This document shows, piece after piece, positions 7,327-9,238 of a stretch of 9,238 nt of DNA (its first letter is position 1; every line of letters starts with the position of its first letter). Source of the DNA: Clostridiales bacterium (GTDB lineage: Bacteria > Bacillota_A > Clostridia > Lachnospirales > Lachnospiraceae); assembly GCA_030154385.1 (NCBI GenBank), contig JASKJZ010000073.1:1-9238 (forward strand), given 5' to 3'. Below the pieces are notes generated by a model that was given only the letters and a program-made list of their open reading frames with translations, did no database searches and was not told where the DNA came from. Both the position numbers and the translations under genes were made by a program.

Positions 7327-7355
7327 ATTATTCCATACACGCTCTGTTCTGTCAA
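7327..7355 (-). promoter_or_regulatory. sigma-A-type promoter of the SpoIID/LytB gene
   Basis: On the minus strand, consensus TTGACA (7355-7350) and AATAAT (7332-7327) have a 17-base spacer. Transcription would start near 7320, about 27 bases before the GTG. The boxes look like housekeeping sigma, not the sporulation factor sigma-E that drives classical spoIID. Another minus-strand TTGACA at 7390-7385 lacks a good -10 at proper spacing. Confidence 0.7.
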
Positions 7356-7383
7356 CTTTAAGTAACCGCAGAAAAGTTTATTC

Positions 7384-7412
7384 TTGTCAAAATTCCGACG
7401 TTATGTTATAGT
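7384..7412 (+). promoter_or_regulatory. sigma-A-type promoter of the 67-codon gene
   Basis: TTGTCA (7384-7389) and TATAGT (7407-7412) have a 17-base spacer. The start would be near 7419, about 51 bases before the ATG at 7470. The -35 box overlaps a TTGACA read on the opposite strand. An inverted repeat, AACTTT (7354-7359) and AAAGTT (7373-7378), lies between this promoter and the divergent one and could be an operator, though its arms are short. Confidence 0.65.
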
Positions 7413-7455
7413 ACTCTTTGTAGCTATTTGAACATTACACACTTTCGTTTTAAAT

Positions 7456-7460
7456 GGAGG
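7456..7460 (+). promoter_or_regulatory. ribosome binding site of the 67-codon gene
   Basis: GGAGG ends 9 bases before ATG at 7470 and so sets the start there. A longer frame opening with TTG at 7428 has no ribosome site and begins only about 9 bases after the predicted transcription start. Confidence 0.75.
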
Positions 7461-7469
7461 TCCGCCAGC

Positions 7470-7673
7470 ATGGACAATGTGGATTTTTCAATGGATGCCG
7501 TAAAGAGACATCTTTACAACAATGATTGCTATCAAAGACTAGACCGCGTACATATGACTGATATCGAAAAGATTATATTAAATCCTTCCGATACTCTTCG
7601 TTATGTCATACAAAAATATAGTCTGCAAGAAGAATTAGGAACACTTTATCAGGAACCAAAAGAGCAGGAGTAG
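7470..7673 (+). CDS. 67-residue protein of unknown function
   Basis: I do not recognise this family. The protein is small, soluble-looking and acidic (13 Asp/Glu against 8 Lys/Arg), without a signal peptide or membrane segment. It has one cysteine (Cys20) in NNDCYQRLDRVH (17-28). Residues 30-37 and 41-57 look helical around an NPSD turn (38-41), and the tail is charged (EPKEQE). It appears to be a real gene: it has a near-consensus promoter, a GGAGG site 9 bases from its ATG, and an intrinsic terminator whose stem starts within its last codons. It stands alone between a divergent SpoIID/LytB gene and the purine permease gene, which has its own promoter. A small regulatory or protein-binding role is possible, but nothing in the sequence shows it. 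Confidence 0.7.
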   Translation: MDNVDFSMDAVKRHLYNNDCYQRLDRVHMTDIEKIILNPSDTLRYVIQKYSLQEELGTLYQEPKEQE

Positions 7674-7703
7674 CAATTTGCACTTCTACTCTTTCTTTTT
7701 TTT
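7666..7703 (+). terminator. intrinsic terminator after the 67-codon gene
   Basis: AGGAGTAG (7666-7673) pairs with CTACTCTT (7686-7693) to give an 8-bp stem with one G-U pair and a 12-base loop. A long T run up to 7703 follows, broken by one C at 7695. The TAG stop codon is part of the 5' arm. The stem is modest but the U tract is strong. Confidence 0.7.
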
Positions 7704-7763
7704 AAAACTATATTGTGCACTATGCCAAATTTTTATAAATACAAAAAATTATTTTTGTTTAGT

Positions 7764-7792
7764 TTGACTTCTCCTATTATCTTTGCTAAAAT
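7764..7792 (+). promoter_or_regulatory. extended -10 sigma-A promoter of the purine permease gene
   Basis: TTGACT (7764-7769) and TAAAAT (7787-7792) have a 17-base spacer, and TGC just before the -10 box makes it an extended -10 promoter. The start would be near 7799, leaving a leader of only about 33 bases. That is too short for a purine riboswitch, and none is seen upstream back to the previous terminator. Confidence 0.75.
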
Positions 7793-7818
7793 GAGGTTGT
7801 CACATATTTTATATTAAT

Positions 7819-7824
7819 GGGAGG
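7819..7824 (+). promoter_or_regulatory. ribosome binding site fixing the permease start at 7832
   Basis: GGGAGG lies 7 bases before ATG at 7832. An in-frame ATG at 7817 would add five residues but overlaps this ribosome site and has no site of its own. Confidence 0.85.
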
Positions 7825-7831
7825 TTTCAAT

Positions 7832-9226
7832 ATGTTGGAAAAATTTTTCAAACTGAAAGAAAACAACACAAATGTAAGAACCGAGGTGTTGGCTGGTGTA
7901 ACGACATTTATGACAATGGCGTACATTCTGGCTGTCAACCCAACGACCATGACCGCATTCAATGATATCCTTGGACTTGAGGGCTCTGCGAGGATGAATC
8001 CAAATGGTGTATTCATGGCAACTGCAATTGCCGCTTTTGTTGGTACTCTTTTAATGGCTCTGTTAGCAAATTATCCATTTGCTATGGCTCCTGGTATGGG
8101 ACTCAATGCATATTTTGCTTACACGGTCGTTCTAAAAATGGGATATACCTGGCAGATGGCATTAGCAGCAGTTTTCTTTGAAGGTCTTATCTTCATCCTT
8201 TTGTCACTTACAAATGTGCGTGAAGCGATTTTCAATGCAATTCCAACAACCTTAAAGTTTGCCGTTAGTACTGGTATTGGTCTTTTCATTGCTTTTATCG
8301 GCTTACAGAATGCAAAAATTGTTGAGAACAATGATGCAACCTTAGTGCAATTCCATGCATTTCATGGAGATGGTGTAACACAAACTGCTAATGTGGCTGT
8401 TATTCTTGCAATTATCGGAGTCATAATCACAGCTATTCTCTTAATTAAGCAAGTAAAGGGTGGTATCTTATTTGGTATTTTAATCACCTGGATTCTTGGT
8501 ATAATTTGTGAATTGACTGGCCTTTATGTGGTTACCCCAGATGCTGGATACTATTCCTTACTTCCAAGCTTTTCCTCTGGCTTCCAATTTGGAGCGATTG
8601 CAGATGTTGCCTTCAAAGTAGATTTTTCAAAAGTATTTTCCCTTGAATTTGTTGTAGTCATGTTTGCTTTTCTTTTCGTTGATATGTTTGATACCCTTGG
8701 AACCTTAATTGGTGTATCGGCAAAAGCAAATATGTTAGATAAAGACGGAAAGCTTCCTCGTATCCGCGGCGCTCTGCTTTCCGATGCGGTTGGAACCACA
8801 ACTGGTGCCTTACTTGGAACCTCAACCGTAACAACTTATGTCGAAAGTGCAACTGGCGTATCAGAAGGCGGAAGAACTGGTTTAACTGCCCTTACAACTG
8901 CAGTGTTATTCCTGTTATCCATTTTCTTATCTCCAATCTTTTTGGCTATCCCATCCTTTGCAACTGCTCCAGCACTTATTATTGTTGGTGCACTGATGTT
9001 AAAATCTGTTGTACAGATTAACTGGAATGACTTTACGGAAAGTCTGCCAGCCTTTGTTGTTATAGTTTCAATGCCTTTTACATACAGTATTGCTACCGGA
9101 ATATCACTGGGGTTTATATTTTACCCTATTATAAAACTTCTTAGCGGCAGATACAGGGATGTAAGCATACCTGTCTGGATTCTGGCATTACTTTTTATAT
9201 TAAGATTTTTATATCTGAATAATTAA
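7832..9226 (+). CDS. NCS2 AzgA/PbuG-type purine (guanine, hypoxanthine or adenine) permease
   Basis: A 464-residue polytopic membrane protein of the AzgA-like branch of the nucleobase-cation symporter 2 family, expected to import purine bases with protons. Visible landmarks are TEVLAGVTTFMTMAYILAVNP (17-37), APGMGLNAYFAY (86-97), STGIGLFIAFIGLQNA (146-161), FVDMFDTLGTL (282-292) and a GTSTVTTYVESATGVSEGGR region (329-348). The 282-292 and 329-348 blocks are the substrate-site segments conserved in PbuG, PbuO, AdeP and GhxP. Length and the 12-14 hydrophobic segments fit the family. The chosen ATG at 7832 is set by GGGAGG 7 bases upstream. It is a single gene with its own promoter, separated from the previous gene by a terminator. 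Unlike Bacillus pbuG it has no purine riboswitch in its short leader. The exact purine specificity cannot be read from the sequence. No terminator is seen before the window ends. Confidence 0.93.
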   Translation: MLEKFFKLKENNTNVRTEVLAGVTTFMTMAYILAVNPTTMTAFNDILGLEGSARMNPNGVFMATAIAAFVGTLLMALLANYPFAMAPGMGLNAYFAYTVVLKMGYTWQMALAAVFFEGLIFILLSLTNVREAIFNAIPTTLKFAVSTGIGLFIAFIGLQNAKIVENNDATLVQFHAFHGDGVTQTANVAVILAIIGVIITAILLIKQVKGGILFGILITWILGIICELTGLYVVTPDAGYYSLLPSFSSGFQFGAIADVAFKVDFSKVFSLEFVVVMFAFLFVDMFDTLGTLIGVSAKANMLDKDGKLPRIRGALLSDAVGTTTGALLGTSTVTTYVESATGVSEGGRTGLTALTTAVLFLLSIFLSPIFLAIPSFATAPALIIVGALMLKSVVQINWNDFTESLPAFVVIVSMPFTYSIATGISLGFIFYPIIKLLSGRYRDVSIPVWILALLFILRFLYLNN

Positions 9227-9238
9227 AAAGCGGCAGTT

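Noticed and set aside
7428..7469. TTG-initiated N-terminal extension of the 67-codon gene
   Set aside because: No ribosome site precedes it, whereas ATG at 7470 has GGAGG at a proper distance.
7817..7831. ATG at 7817 as permease start
   Set aside because: It overlaps the ribosome site that serves ATG at 7832 and has none of its own.
7674..7831. Purine riboswitch before the permease gene
   Set aside because: After the terminator at 7666-7703, the only good promoter leaves about 33 leader bases, and no three-way junction pairing was seen.
8551..8852. Overlapping minus-strand open frames inside the permease gene
   Set aside because: Two frames antisense to the conserved substrate-site blocks of the permease, with biased composition and no ribosome site.
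9222..9238. Start of a terminator stem after the permease stop
   Set aside because: AAAAAGCGGCAGTT could be the 5' arm of a hairpin, but the other arm is outside the window, so it cannot be supported.
1..9238. CRISPR, toxin-antitoxin, phage-defence or mobile-element content
   Set aside because: No repeat arrays, transposase, integrase or terminal inverted repeats are visible. The small gene at 7470 has no partner with a toxin-like look.

Overview
The window looks like chromosomal DNA from a low-GC Gram-positive anaerobe of the Clostridia, most likely a Lachnospiraceae-type gut or plant-fibre bacterium. The reasons are the AT-rich intergenic DNA, strong GGAGG-type Shine-Dalgarno sites, TTG and GTG start codons, a Gram-positive lipobox, a SpoIID/LytB-family protein and near-consensus sigma-A promoters. 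The genus call is inference from general resemblance; no search was run.

Layout. Positions 1-3860 (minus strand) hold a tight three-gene arabinan-degradation operon read right to left. It encodes a cytoplasmic GH43 exo-arabinofuranosidase-like enzyme, a surface GH43 lipoprotein resembling endo-1,5-alpha-L-arabinanase, and a cytoplasmic GH51 alpha-L-arabinofuranosidase. The promoter is at 3916-3944, and a further gene may begin in the last 16 bases of the window edge. Divergently, 4065-4904 (plus) encodes a YihY/BrkB-family inner-membrane protein. It converges with 4905-7292 (minus), a 795-residue membrane-anchored SpoIID/LytB-domain protein. Their stop codons abut inside the loop of a shared hairpin that probably terminates transcription in both directions. 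A second divergent promoter region (7293-7469) separates that gene from a 67-codon gene of unknown function (7470-7673), which has its own terminator. Finally, 7832-9226 (plus) encodes an AzgA/PbuG-type purine permease with its own promoter.

How the genes work together. The three glycosidases form a clear pathway. The lipoprotein would cut arabinan outside the cell. Oligosaccharides would be imported by a transporter not in this window, and the two cytoplasmic enzymes would release L-arabinose. The other four genes look like separate single-gene housekeeping units (envelope and purine uptake) with no evident link to the arabinan operon.

I did not find a convincing new multi-gene system. The items most worth following up are the unusual domain layout of the SpoIID/LytB protein, the shared hairpin with both stop codons in its loop, the apparently shortened C-terminal domain of the arabinanase, and the unrecognised 67-aa protein. 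There is no CRISPR array, tRNA, rRNA, insertion sequence or gene-free stretch over 300 bases.
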